Assembly (NCBI RefSeq): GCF_008831285.2
Contig: NC_045149.1
Span: forward strand, 6,908,417 to 6,972,416
Length of the DNA stretch: 64,000 nucleotides
Direction of reading: 5' to 3'
DNA from: Nymphaea colorata
Taxonomy: Eukaryota; Streptophyta; Magnoliopsida; Nymphaeales; Nymphaeaceae
Shown here: positions 47,567 to 59,928 of the stretch, piece after piece
How positions within the stretch are numbered: the first letter of the stretch is position 1
Layout of the letters: each line of letters opens with the position of its first letter
Position numbers and translations under genes: made by a program
Notes under the pieces: generated by a model
Database searches by the model: none
Seen by the model: only the letters and a program-made list of their open reading frames with translations
What the model was told of the DNA's origin: nothing

Positions 47567-48446
47567 AATACGGGGAATCCACCAAAGAAATAGCTGTTCA
47601 AATTTCCAAGAACACGGTTAGACGGGCAGGAGAGATTCGAATGCGTTTCTCGACAAGAGGTGCATAGCAGTTCATTTTTCCGAGCGATCAAAGGGAACAG
47701 AATAACCGATTCCCTGGCGGCCGGTTCTCTACCAACTTCTCTTCTTGCTTTTCGTTGCGACCGGAATCAGGATTCGGACCTGTTGGCATTCAAACTTCAT
47801 AAAAATATGGGAAGACAATGTAATACAATGGAAATTTAAGTTGTGAAACACCAAGAAAATTTTCTGGTAGCATGGAGAAAGGAAAGGAGATGGTAATGAC
47901 CAGAAATATTTTGAAAATAACAAATTCTCCGTTGCAGAATTTTTATTGCAAACGGCAACGATGAGTGGTAAACTACTTAATAGATTGTAAAAGGAAGCAT
48001 GAGAGGTTTAAGTTAAAAAACCTTGTACTTAGTCACAACTCTGCTGCTGTCCTCCTAAGCCATGATCATCCGACCTTTTTCCAGACCCATTGGAAGGTTC
48101 TCCAATGTATTTAAAAAGACAAGATTTCAACTTTTGATGCCCCAACTGAACGCTTTTTATCAATTTTTAGGTTTACAAAATATTTGGGATAATTTCTCCA
48201 ATTTGGCACATGCAATGTTGGGAGATATAGGACATGTTTGAGTGGCAGTATTAAAACTCCGTTTTTGAGGCAAGATGTTGTTTAGCTTGGCAATTAAATC
48301 GTATTCGGTGGTGGCCAAAATTGGGTTTGTGAAAAATCCAACTTTAACAAAACATCAAAATTCTGACATGCTGGAAGATTTTGACTCGAAATAGGAAACA
48401 TTTCCATCTGAATTAACCAACCAAAAACAACTATCCAGTCTAATAA
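47567..48446 (-). promoter_or_regulatory. Upstream region of the intact PPR gene
   Basis: About 0.9 kb, almost identical to 58823-59702 upstream of the broken copy. Both copies therefore inherited the same promoter. No TATA box singled out. Confidence 0.4.
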
Positions 48447-48925
48447 GAATCTGAATTAAACTTTTAAGTTATATCTGAATCCGAATTAAGTCCGAAAAGT
48501 TATATCTGAATCAGATTTATGACTTTTTATAGCTCAGTTATCAAAAGTTGTGCCTTCAACAAAATCCAATTTAAAACCATGTAATTAGGAAGCCAGCTTT
48601 AGTGGCATTAGTTGGTATATGCACATCAAGAGAAGAATTTGTCAACAAAGCTTCCTCTGATGCTAATGGCTGGCATTTCTATTATTCTGGCTCTCTTAGC
48701 CTCTCCTATAAGACTCAAACTATGAATAACAAGAAATGGCCATTAACTGCTTCCGTGGTGAAGAAACAAAAAAAATTTAGCAGATTATCTGCACTTTGAT
48801 AGACAGGTGATTTTTTTAAGCTTACTCAAATATGACAGCGGGACAGAACAACAGGTAACAGTACTAGAAGCCTCATTTTTTTATATTCAAGCATGGAAAT
48901 CACAACATCTAGCAGTGTTTCAAGC
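48447..48925 (+). repeat. Inverted-repeat arm A
   Basis: The reverse complement of 48537-48925 matches 50126-50508, and that of 48447-48695 matches 51185-51455. The outer end carries TTATATCTGAATCCGAATTA-type repeats, also present reversed at 51370-51450. Confidence 0.85.
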
Positions 48926-49529
48926 ATAAAAGTCAAATATGATAAAATATGAGCATAAATAACTTATTGAGAAAATTAATAAGCTAACAGTTAAAACATC
49001 TTAACCAACCATGTGAAAATTAAGTAATAAATATTTGCTTATAAAAAGAAAATATAAAAGTTCAAAATATAAAGCAATTTATAGTCAAATTCAATAAAAA
49101 AACTCGACTTGTTGAAATGCACATATATATATAATATAATAATTTATTTTTCATACATATTTGAAATGGGCCCAAGCACACTTAATTTGAAGAGTATTTT
49201 GATTATAAAAAATTAAAATTTAAAAAATATTAAGAAATCAAGCATATCTTAAAAAATTAAAAAATAGAGATAAACTCATTTAAATAATTAAGTTGAGTTC
49301 AAGTTCACTAAACTTGAACTGTTAATGCTTGATTAGGCTCGAAAATGGGTAACAACTTTTACATACTCATTTTTTAATTAAAATAACCGGTTTCAAAACC
49401 CTTTGTCTCAAGCGGGAAAATTTAACTTTTCCCCGTTTAGATTTCTTGGTTTCTAAAAGTTTTTGTCCCCAAATGCAGCCCTAAGGCCACGTTTGAGGGC
49501 CATGAAAAATTCATGGAGGGGTTTTCTTC
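48925..49529 (+). repeat. Long inverted repeat, left arm
   Basis: Inverted copy of 54059-54605. Shared blocks include GAAATGGGCCCAA, TAATGCTTGATTAGGCTCGA and AATAACCGGTTTC. The left arm has about 35 extra bases near 48960. The pair could fold as a stem of about 550 bp around 4.5 kb. Confidence 0.9.
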
Positions 49530-50125
49530 TTTTTTTTTACATTAAATGTTGAAAACCGATACACTACGTTATTGAAACCGGTTCACCGGTTTAGGGTAAA
49601 AAATTAGTGATCGGTGTTCTGCTTTATAGAGTTTTGTTTCCTTCATTTTTGTCTTTGGCTCTCTTCTGTCGACCATCCTCACCAGTCACCAGCTCACCGT
49701 CGTTGCGCCGCACACCAGCACGACAGCTCCTCCGTCTGGCTGGTCCACAGTTCCGGCATCCGGTATCTAGCCACAGCCCACCGACATCCCGTGACCCTAT
49801 CATCGATCTCTGCCGATTCCGAACTGCCACTGGTATGAGGTATGTAACATTGAGTCATTGACCCTCTCTTTCATACGCTCTCTCTTTGTCTCTAACATTG
49901 ATTAAGGAACCTGTTAGTGTTTCAAACATGGTTGCTTCTTTTCAAATGTTCATAATCTATTTGTATGTCTTGTGGGCTTTCTGTACTCAAATAATTTATC
50001 TTTTGCAGTTAATTGCTTTATTCATGGACTGACTTTGTCTGGCTTGTTTTTGTTTGACAGTTTGAAGACGATGACAGAAGATGTCACTTTGAACTTGACA
50101 TTTCTATTATGCTTTTGAGATAAAG
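49530..50125 (+). other. Host-like sequence inside the mosaic
   Basis: GC-richer block at 49660-49840 with overlapping open frames (about 80 codons, Ser/Pro/Arg-rich) resembling a first exon/5' UTR, then T-rich DNA resembling an intron. Not recognised. Confidence 0.3.
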
Positions 50126-50508
50126 AAACACTGCTAGATGTTGTTATTTCCATGCTTGAATATAAAAAAATGAGGCTTCTAGTACTCTTACCTGTTGTTC
50201 TGTCCTGCTGTCATCTTTGAGTAAGCTTAAAAAAATCACATGTCTATCCTCAAAGTGCAGATAATCTGCTGAACTTTTTTTGTTTCTTCACCACAGAAGC
50301 AGTTAATGGCCATTTCTTGCAATTCATTGTTTGAGTCTTCTAGGAGAGGCTAGGAGAGGCAGAATAATAGAAATGCCAGCCATTAGCATCAGAGGAAGCT
50401 TTGTTGACAAATTCTTCTCTTGATGTGCATATACTAACTAATGCCACTAAAGCTGGCTTCCTAATCACATGGTTTGAAATTGGATTTTGTTGAAGGCACA
50501 ACTTTTGA
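50126..50508 (-). repeat. Inverted-repeat arm B
   Basis: Inverted copy of 48537-48925; includes CAGAATAATAGAAATGCCAG and GAAGGCACAACTTTTGAT. Confidence 0.85.
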
Positions 50509-50580
50509 TAACTTTTGATGCGGAGAACAGTTTGGAAAGTGGGAGGCTCTTGAATCGCATCATCTCGCCAAACATGCAGG
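50509..50580 (+). pseudogene. Exon-like fragment with splice donor
   Basis: Open stretch ending NSLESGRLLNRIISPNMQ followed by GTAAAT, the pattern of an exon end. It sits immediately beside repeat arm B, as expected for host DNA carried by a transposon. Parent gene not recognised. Confidence 0.3.
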
Positions 50581-51164
50581 TAAATACAGAATTTGATGTA
50601 ACTTTTTTATCTCCTCCTGTTGTTCCCCTTTCCCTAATTGAAAGTGCCTCCTCCTTTTTTCACACTCTTAAGTAAATTTTCTGTGAACGGTTCTCCTGAT
50701 GTGTGCATTTATCAAGTGCCACGAAAGAGCCTACCTTAGCTATTCTTTTTCTAATACAGTGGATGAAGGTTTTTTTCCCCTTTTGCTCTCTGTTCTGATT
50801 CATGAGGATTAATGGGTGAGCATAGACACTCTGTTTCCGTACATAATGTTCTTCCTCTCTTTGTGTTGCTGGCGGGCATGGAAAAAGAAGGGGGCACCAG
50901 AAAAGAAAATGGTGAAGCAGTAACTTGTTCACTTCTGATATTTCCTTACCATTTATTGGATTTCCTCTGTTGCTCTAAATCTTATATTTGATGTGATAGT
51001 GATTTCTTCCACTTTTTATCTATAAAGTGAAGCTCTTTAAATCGATGATTGGTTCTTTGTTTGTCTTTTCAAAATTTCAAATTCTTTACATCTATGAATT
51101 TAAGATATTGCAATCTTAAATCTTCTTCATTTTTCCCTTTTTCTGTTTAGTTACATGCCAATCT

Positions 51165-51455
51165 CAGAGGAAGCCTTGTTGACAAATTCTAGAATAATAG
51201 AAATGCCAGCCATTAGCATCAGAGGAAGCTTTGTTGACAAATTCTTCTCTTGATGTGCATATACCAACTAATGCCACTAAAGCTGGCTTCCTAATCACAT
51301 GGTTTGAAATTGGATTTTGTTGAAGGCACAACTTTTGATTAACTGAGCTATAAAAAGTCATAAATCTTATTCGGATGGATTTGGATATAACTTAAAAGTT
51401 TAATTCGGATTCGGATATAACTTTTCGGACTTAATTCGGATTCGGATATAACTTA
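51165..51455 (-). repeat. Inverted-repeat arm C
   Basis: Related to arms A and B, with a local duplication of the GCCAGCCATTAGCATCAGAG neighbourhood (GAGGAAGC-TTGTTGACAAATTC occurs twice, 51169 and 51221). It ends in three copies of ATTCGGATTCGGATATAACT-type sequence. Confidence 0.85.
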
Positions 51456-51456
51456 A

Positions 51457-54050
51457 TAGTGTTTGATGGCTAAGAAATCTGGAATTGGAAATATGTTTCT
51501 GCAAATATATTTCCTGGAATAAAAGAATGAGAAAAATGTTTCTGATTCTCATTTTGATGTGTGTGATAACTGAGAATTATGTTTCCAGAAATATATTTCT
51601 GTGTTTGATGATACAGCAATATATTTCCAGAAATATATTTCTGTGTTTGATAATGAGGAAACATATTTCCAGATTTACATAATCTTTTGATATAGTTTCT
51701 TAAACACACAGATAAATAATAAATCATCTACCAAAACACGATCAGTGATAATATGAACATGAACATTACTAAACAAGACTTACTCACAGTGTAAGGAATT
51801 CCGCTGGCAATCAAGGCTTCTTCTGCCTTCCAACAAAGACTTACTTTAGAATAGCAGCAGGAAACCCAACTTTGTTTGTGCCAAGGGAAGAGACCAAAAT
51901 GAAATGCTTCACCTTTGATGCAGTTGCTGCAATGTGTACAGGCATGTACACAGACACAGACACTTGCATATATACACATACAGGAAAGTCCCTGATGGAA
52001 GGCAAATATGATTAGTTTGAAAATGCTCCCGATCAAACAGCAAAGCACAAAACAAAAAGATACCTGCATCAAGTAGAATTTGATGGCACCGCAAGTAGAA
52101 TTAGAAAAATAAGTAGAAGCATCCAGGAATGAAAAAAGAATGAGGCATTCACTCTTAAATTTTTATATTGTCTTATTTATGACAAGTTCTCATTGAAACA
52201 TCTAAAAAAAGTGGGATTGAAGCTCAGGCAACCTTTAACTCCCATACATTTATACAACATTTTAGATACCTCTATAGTCTGAACCGCGTTCTCTCTTGAC
52301 ATGAAGAATGTAATCCTGCTATTTTCTGTGTGTAAACTGTTCAAGTGGCCCGCTATACATATGTATGCATCCAATCATGGTCACACACTCAAGAACCTTC
52401 ATAACAATAGAACAGTGGGAGGTACAATCGCAGGAGTGATACCAACTACCAACAGTGTCCATGAAAAGAAGCATCTGACTGGCATTTGTTATCAGGAACC
52501 ATGATACACAAGCGAAGCCATTTCTCAGTGTACACAGTAGTAAACTCAAACCTAGCACATAAACGGTAATTCACAGCAGAAAAGTGAATGAACACACTAG
52601 ACTGAGTATCAAGTTTGATCATTACACTTACATTAGAGAAACAACCAACGTGAAGCTTAGAATTGCTGTTCCGCTTCAGCCATTTTTAAGTGTACACAGT
52701 AAAACTCAAACCATGAACATAAAAGTTACTTCACAAAGCACAGAAAAATGAATAAAGACGCTAGGCTGATTATCAAGCTTGATCTTTATGTTTAGATTAG
52801 GAAACCCACCAACGTCAAGCTTGGAGTTGCTATTCCACTTCAGCAAATGCACGAAATGGGCACACCGACACTCTCACATTCGAATCCCTGCCCCGTACTA
52901 CAAATCTTTACATCTCCAACTTTCGGAATATAGGACCTACAATGAAAGCCAGAACTCTGTTTTCTTGTTTCATCTGCCTCAAAGAGAGTTTTCAGAAGCC
53001 AATTGTCCTAGTACTCATGTCCCTCCAATTAGTAACAATTCCTCACGACAATGAATTCACTCCTTAAATTAGGCGAACATTGGAGAAGCAATCAGAGAAG
53101 GTAGTTAGTGGCAATTCGAAGCCCTTTCCCGTCTGTCTTCTCTCACTAAATCAAATTAGTAGCCATAGATGGCATATGAACAGGAAAACCAAGATCTCTC
53201 AAAAGATCACCTCCAAAACTCAAAGATCGCCTATTACCACCACAATCATTTCCAGGTACAACACACAATACCCAGTTGTTTCATATGAGGCAATGTGCTT
53301 CATTGCATCAAAGAGAGAGGGGCCAGGGCTGCCCATGGCAGCCCTGTTTTCAGCACAGAGACAGAAATGAGAGGGAGGGCCACCAACGGCCCTCGCCCAC
53401 AGAGAGGAGTGGTGGGCGGCCACTCCTCAGACGGAGAGAGAGAGAGAGAGAGACATCGACGGAGAGTGATGCGGCCCAAGAGAGAGAGAGAGAGAGACAT
53501 AGACGGAGAGAGAGATGCAGCAAAGAGAGAGAGAGAGAGAGGGGGGGACGGAGGGACGGAGAGAAAGATAGAGAAAGAGATACCTGAGGGGCGCCGGCGC
53601 CCGCGGTGAGAATCGAGGGAGAGAGGCGTGAGTCAGCCTTGAGTCGAGAGGAAGGCCCACCGTCCAGATCTTGGCAGGAACGAGGATGACGACGGAAAGG
53701 GAGCAGAACCAGGCGTAGCCGACAGTGAAGGGGAAGCCGTATGCAAGACCACTGCAGGAGGAAGGGAAGGGAGGGTGCGAAAAGGGCGCAGCAGCGGCTG
53801 CCTTGCGAGATCTCTGGGAAGCTATGCTAGACGACGGGAAGTCGCGAGACCGTGCCCTGACGGTCCGAAAAAAAACTCCGGTAACGAATTTCCACCCCTC
53901 CGGGTGGAATAATTGTTTCCGGAAACATTATTCCGGAATCGACCTTTTAACGGTCGAAAATATAATTCTGCGTATGATACGCACGAATTTTTTTTAAAAT
54001 TTGAAATATTATTCCGTTGCTACAGTAAAATACATGCCCATCAAACACTA
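51457..54050. mobile_element. 2.6-kb TIR element, possibly carrying host gene fragments
   Basis: Ends TAGTGTTTGATGG and CCATCAAACACTA are perfect 13-base inverted repeats. The left interior has repeated ATATATTTCCAGAAATATAT-type palindromes. The interior right half (53300-53900) is GC-rich with (GA)n tracts and, on the minus strand, an open stretch reading GYAWFCSLSVVILVPAKIW, unlike transposon DNA. No transposase seen, so non-autonomous. Target duplication unclear. Confidence 0.6.
53435..53560. repeat. Interrupted (GA)n microsatellites
   Basis: Three AGAGAG blocks separated by ACATAGACGGAG-like spacers. Overlapping Arg/Glu-rich open frames here are artefacts of the repeat. Confidence 0.95.
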
Positions 54051-54058
54051 AGAAAAGG

Positions 54059-54605
54059 AAGAAAACCCCTCTAAGAAATTTTCCATGGCCCACAAACGGC
54101 CTTACGGTTGCATTTGGGGGCAAAAACTTTTAGAAACCAGAAAATTTTCCCGCCTAAAATAAAGGGTTTTGAAACCGGTTATTTTAATTAAAAAAGAGTA
54201 TGTAAAAGTTGTTATTCATTTTCGAGCCTAATCAAGCATTAACAGTTCAAGTTTAGTGAACTCAAACTCAACTTAATTATTTAAATGAGTTTATCTCTAT
54301 TTTTAAATTTTTTAAGATATGCTTGATTTCTTAATATTTTTTAAATTTTAATTTTTTATAATCAAAATACTCTTCAAATTAAGTGTGATTGGGCCCATTT
54401 CAAATATGTATGAAAAAATAAATTATTTATATTATATATATATGTGCATTTCAAAAAGTCAAGTTTTTTTATTGAATTTGACTATAAATTGCTTTATAAT
54501 TTGAACTTTTATATTTTCTTTTTATAAGCAAATATTTATTACTTAATTTTCACATGGTTGGTTAAGATGTTTTAAGCACATATTTTATCATATTTGACTT
54601 TTATG
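54059..54605 (-). repeat. Long inverted repeat, right arm
   Basis: Partner of 48925-49529 in opposite orientation. Confidence 0.9.
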
Positions 54606-55919
54606 TTTTATGTTTTTAAGTTGGTTAAGGACGTTTTAAATTATTTTCACAAATATTTTGATAAATTCTATTTTTTTAAATACTTGTTGAAAACAAATAG
54701 TATATTGAACTTTGATTGGTCTATTGAACAACTAGTATGTTTGACTTTCGTATTTTTTTCAAATTAACTATGCATATTGAACATTGATTGGTTTATTTTT
54801 AAATAATAACATATTTTAATTGAATAAATTATTATTTTGTGATTATTTCTTATTAATAATTATTAAATCAGGTGATCCATATTATTTCTCATTTAAACAA
54901 AGACATTATTTGAAGTTTTTTTCATTTCATTGAGTTAATTGAAATAGTTTGTGTTACATGCGTTCGTTGATATATCAAATAATTTATTATTCCTCTTACC
55001 TCGATGGGATAGTTGTTTTTTTACATAAAACTGTATAATTACTTCAATGATATATAAGATAGTTTATTAAATCTTACAATTTGTTGTTTTCCTACTAGTT
55101 AGAGGCTTTTGTTTTCAAGTTTGTGAATTATATCGAATACTTAGGCCTTTGAATGAATTGTATGACTATACAAAGTAATTTACATGGTTGATTAAATAAG
55201 TAAATTGATAATTTGATAAATAAAACTTTTTTTTATAAGTTTAACAGTTTTTTCATAGTGAGAATATGCACAATGAAGATGCTTTCAACTTAAAACGAAT
55301 ATCATAATGCTTTTAAGATTTCTATTTACTATAAAACAAACTTTTTTTTTAAGTTGGTTTTTTAAAAAATATATTTTTTGCCATCAACTTTTTTTTCATA
55401 GGTGAAGTACATGCCAATAATTTTTTTAAACTTGTTATTTTTTAAATATATAATATAGTTCTTCTTGTAACCAATTTGACATTACGGATTTATGGTCCAT
55501 TAAAAAAATTGTAGCTTTAAAAGTGTCTTTTTCATATTTTTTAAAATTCCCATTTTATTGAATTTCTTCGTTGAAGTGTTTTTTATTATTTCAATTAAGT
55601 AAATATATTATTTACGATATCATGCTTAATTGATGCCATAGCTATAATAGTTGCTTGATTAGAAAAGAAATTAATTAAACATAGTATTATTTAATTAATT
55701 AATTTTATATGATATAATTGTAAAATATTTTGTTAAATTGTGTATATGATTTCTATAAGAACATCATTGTATGCAACACAATGAAAGGTAGCTCTTAATA
55801 AGATTATACCATATATAATATTTATGTTCATTCAATGTCATGGTGTTAAGTCAGTGAGTTTGGTTAGAACTTTTGCCCAAAGATCATACTTTTCTTAGTT
55901 TCCATTTCAAAACCTGGAG
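54606..55919. other. Strongly A/T-rich DNA without genes
   Basis: Long T and A runs, no open frame of note. It could be the body of the element bounded by the long inverted repeats, or old intergenic DNA. Confidence 0.55.
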
Positions 55920-56150
55920 GCTACACCAGAACTCAAGTTTGGATTCGGATAACAGGTTATAGTTAGTATCCGATCGGATATTTACTTAAAACTGAATCCG
56001 TATCCGATCGGATGTTATGTAGTTGGTATCCGTATCCGATCGGATGTTGTTTCTTAAATCCGAATCCGATCCTATTTCTCAATCGAATGTCAAATTGCTT
56101 ACCATATCCGATTTTGTAAGAGCAATTCGGATCGGAGACATCCCTAATTT
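55920..56150. mobile_element. End of a hAT-like MITE
   Basis: Repeated ATCCGATCGGAT palindromes and a terminus CGGATCGGAGACATCCCTA, the usual look of plant hAT-MITE ends (TAGGGATGTC inverted). The matching left end was not found. It abuts duplication copy 2. Confidence 0.5.
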
Positions 56151-56160
56151 AATGCCCATG

Positions 56161-59100
56161 CCTGTAGTAGAAAACTCTGTGGATGACAAACAAGATATCA
56201 AATTTCCAATAAAGCTATAAAACACAGTTTTTATTCCATAAATGAATTATCACCCCTTAGCAGCTACAGAAGAAGTTGGTGATCTTTCATCAATCTTCAA
56301 AATGGAACTTTTCCATCCATCTTTCTACAGGAAATGTTGAAGGGCTTTCGTGTTGGACCCTCACCATTCCTATGTGAATCTTTCAGGTAGACATTTGTTT
56401 TAGGCAGCAATGCATCATCGGCCCAGTTGGCTTTGTTTGCATCTTTATTAGTGATGATCAGATCATCAAAATTGTGTGCTGTCCATATATTTAATAAATA
56501 ATTGCTATTAGAAAAGCAACTGAACTTTTTTATTTCTAACATATGCAGGTCACACCGCCAGGAATCATCTCTCTAATGGTTGATTCAGTTCTATGGACAT
56601 CATCCATCTGAATGTAGAGGTCACAGAAAACTGCATATATATCCTCCATTTGCAGATGAGTCCTATCTTCAGATACAAACACATGCAATTTGCCGTTAGT
56701 TTTGACCCAACTCTTGCCTGGATCTTTCTTTACACCCCTTTGCCTCATTATTTGCGAAGTTTGGCAACATCATCCCAAAGCGAAGATGCAGCATAAATAT
56801 TTGAAAGCAAAACAAAAGCTGAAGAATTAGTGGGATCCAATTGAAGAACTTTCTTAAGTCCCCATGTATTCTACAGGCAGAAAACAAAGATTTCCAGACA
56901 ACTACATCAGGTTCATAAAGCATCTGGTTGATAAAGTCACAAGCTTCATTTAAGCGGCCAGCACGCCCTAGCAGGTCAACCATGCATGAACAGTGTGACC
57001 TGGTTGGTGTAATCCCGTAGTTCATTGTCATAGTTCTGTAGTGATTGTAACCCTCATCAACTAGGCCTACTCGGCTACAAGCAGACAGTACTCCTACAAA
57101 CGTTATACTGTTTGGCTTAAAAGTTAAAACCTAAACGAATCATCTCCTCAAAGAGACTTAGAGCTTTCTCTACGCTTCCAAACTGTGCATATCCAACTAT
57201 CGAACTACTCCAAGAAGCCACATCCGGTTTAGACATCCATGAGAAAAAGCTCTTGGTAGATTCAAGAGCTCCACATTTAGCGTACATGTCAATGAGTCCA
57301 TTTGCTACAGATAGTTCAAGATCAAAGCTAAGTTTATTTGCATAGTCATGAACTTGAATCCCCAATTCTAAGGCAGCTACCTTCGATCCAGAAGACAGCT
57401 GATCAATGTGACACTGTCGGGCTTCATATCAGACCGGTGCATCAACCTAAACAACCTGCAGACATCATCTGCCTCGTTATGCTGAATGCATGCTGCCATG
57501 ATTGCATTCCAAGAGACCGGATCTTGCTTATCCGTAACATGAAAGACACTTAATGCATCAGAAAAGTTATAAGTGTCATACATGGTCAAAAGCGCATTGC
57601 CCCACAGCAACATTTATATCAAAACCTGATTTAATAATGTACGAGTGAATTGATTGGCCAACAATTAAAGAAGGAAAACTTCTACATGCATTAAGCAACC
57701 ATAATTTTGCATTAGAGCAAATACATGTAAGGCCCCATCAACATACTGACTGCAAGCATGACCACCTATGATTGCATTCCATGATGCTATGTCTCGATCC
57801 TGTATCATGTAAAACGACTGCCGAGCTGAGGCCAGATATCCACATTTTGCATACATGTCAATGAGGGAACAACCAACAAAGACATCACGAGAAAATCCAT
57901 GTTTCATACTTAAACCATGTATTTGTTTCCCCTGCTCTAAAAGAATGGAACTGCTACAGGCCTTCAAGACGCTGCCAAAAGTCAACTCGTTGACACTCTT
58001 ATCTGCTGTCAACATTTCCTTGAATACCCAGAGTGCCTCAAACACAAAATTGTTCTGCGACAACCCTGCTATCATGGAAGTCCAGGAGACCATGTTTTTA
58101 TCACCAATTTGATCAAACACGATCTCTGCATCTTCAACCACGTTGCATTTAGTATACATTGAAACCAATGCGTTCTGAACAAGCGGCTCCAATCCATCTT
58201 CACTTTTGACCACATGACCATGCATTTGTCTGCCCAATTCCACATCTTGCAGAATCGAACATGCCCTCGCTATATTAGCCAATACAAACTTATCAGGGGC
58301 GAGACCCCCCTGCCTCATACGCCGATAAAGTCGAACAGCTTCCTTTTCATCACCATGCTGTGAATATCCAGCAATGATGGCAGTCCATGAAACGAAGTTT
58401 CTAACCGGCATTTCATCGACCACTCGGCGAGCATTTCCTAAACTCCCACATTTCCCATACATGTTGAGAATGTGGTTCCACAATATTGTATCTGGTGGAT
58501 CTCCATACTTTACCAAGTGATCGTGAACTTGCTTGCCATGTTCCAACGACTTCAAATTCGAGCTAGCTTGAATTAAGCGGGCATACGTTCCGGGGTTAAC
58601 CTTGAAATCAGTCTTCGTTAGGGACTCAAATGCTCCAAATGCCTCGTGATACTTGCCTTGCTTGCACAATCTGCTGATTTCATCGTTGCCGAATTGTTGG
58701 GTCCTAAATTTGGTGGTCGAAACTTGATGGGTACAATCAAAATGCCGTCTTTGAAGCTCATAATGACGAGAGATAGAAGCCTTAATGACTCTAGCATTTT
58801 GAGTTCTATGAGCGGCAATCATAATACGGTGAATCCACCAAAGAAATAGCTGTTCAAATTTCCAAGAACACGGTTAGACGGGCAGGAGAGATTCGAATGC
58901 GTTTCTCAACAAGAGGTGCATAGCAATTCATTTTTCCGAGCGATCAAAGGGAACAGAATAACCGATTCCCTGGCGGCCGGTTCTCTACCAACTTCTCTTC
59001 TTGCTTTTCCTTGCGACCGGAATCAGGATTCGGACCTGTTGGCATTCAAACTTCATAAAAATATGGGAAGACAATGTAATACAATGGAAATTTAAGTTGT

Positions 59101-59702
59101 GAAACACCAAGAAAATTTTCTGGTAGCATGGAGAAAGGAAAGGAGATGGTAATGACCAGAAATATTTTGAAAATAACAAATTCTCCGTTGCAGAATTTTT
59201 ATTGCAAACGGCAACGATGAGTGGTAAACTACTTAATAGATTGTAAAAGGGAGCATGAGAGGTTTAAGTTAAAAAACCATGTACTTAGTCACAACTCTGC
59301 TGCTGTCCTCCTAAGCCATTATCATCCGACCTTTTTCCAGACCCATTGGAAGGTTCTCCAATGTATTTAAAAAGACAAGATTTCAACTTTTGATGCCACA
59401 ACTGAACGCTTTTTATCAATTTTTAGGTTTACAAAATATTTGGGATAATTTCTCCAATTTGGCACATGCAATGTTGGGAGATTTAGGACACGTTTGAGTG
59501 GCAGTATTAAAACTCCGTTTTTGAGGCAAGATGTTGTTTAGCTTGGCAATTAAATCGTATTCGGTGGTGGCCAAAATTGGGTTTGTGAAAAATCCAACTT
59601 TAACAAAACATCAAAATTCTGACATGCTGGAAGATTTTTACTCGAAATAGGAAACATTTCCATCTGAATTAACCAACCAAAAACAAATATCCAGTCTAAT
59701 AA
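56161..59702. repeat. Segmental duplication, copy 2
   Basis: Direct copy of 44856-48446 with scattered substitutions and several indels, all the larger ones inside the PPR reading frame. The left edge is the end of an hAT-like element. The right edge continues into unrelated DNA (GGGGAATCTGCTGATCC). Confidence 0.95.
56536..58822 (-). pseudogene. Broken duplicate of the At3g53360-like PPR gene
   Basis: Opens normally at ATG 58822 and matches the intact copy, but the frame is lost. Breaks relative to copy 1 (+ strand positions): a 31-bp deletion near 57697, one extra base at about 57601 (GCCCCAC for GCACAC), a 4-bp deletion near 57390, a 7-bp insertion at about 57120 (AGTTAAA), a 22-bp deletion near 56855 and a 1-bp deletion at about 56755. 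The remaining uninterrupted 5' part (57665-58822, 385 codons) covers roughly half the PPR tract and could still be translated as a truncated protein. No E domain would be made in frame. Recent decay: sequence outside the indels remains very close to copy 1. Confidence 0.93.
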
Positions 59703-59928
59703 AGGGGAATCTGCTGATCCAGAAGAAAACATGATTGCCGGATTTTTCCTAAAACGAAAATAAGAAAAATAAATGTCTTGAAATAAGCAACGAAGAAAAA
59801 GCAAAAGATTGATTTAATGGACTTGGGTGCGTACTTATGAAGGGTAATAGTCTTCAAGTTACCATCACACACCTATTTGCGTAAAAATGGGAATAAGGTT
59901 TTGACAGCAAAAAAACTAAAAGAAGAAA
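59703..59928. other. Spacer before the first tRNA gene
   Basis: No gene. The A-rich end (CAAAAAAACTAAAAG, about 59909-59923) gives T-runs on the minus strand, serving as the Pol III terminator of the tRNA gene. Confidence 0.6.

Larger units (their letters stand above)
44856..48446. repeat. Segmental duplication, copy 1
   Basis: Direct repeat of 56161-59702, starting CCTGTAGTAGAAAACTC and ending CCAGTCTAATAA, nearly identical by eye outside a few indels. Contains the intact PPR gene, its upstream region and about 0.4 kb of downstream DNA. The right edge coincides with the start of an inverted-repeat element. Confidence 0.95.
48447..56160. mobile_element. Mosaic of nested inverted-repeat elements between the two PPR copies
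   Basis: 7.7 kb with no host gene. It contains three related arms (48447-48925, 50126-50508, 51165-51455), a long inverted pair (48925-49529 / 54059-54605), a 2.6-kb TIR element (51457-54050), an A/T-rich stretch (54606-55920) and an hAT-like end (about 55920-56150). These separate the two copies of the segmental duplication. Confidence 0.75.

Noticed and set aside
45287-47593. Plus-strand open frames opposite the PPR gene
   Set aside because: Antisense shadows; also present opposite the pseudogene copy.
53276-53660. Arg/Glu-rich and Ser/Leu-rich frames on both strands
   Set aside because: Artefacts of (GA)n microsatellites.
55430-56150. Left end of the hAT-like element near 56150
   Set aside because: No TAGGGATGTC-type partner found in the A/T-rich stretch, so full element limits are not claimed.
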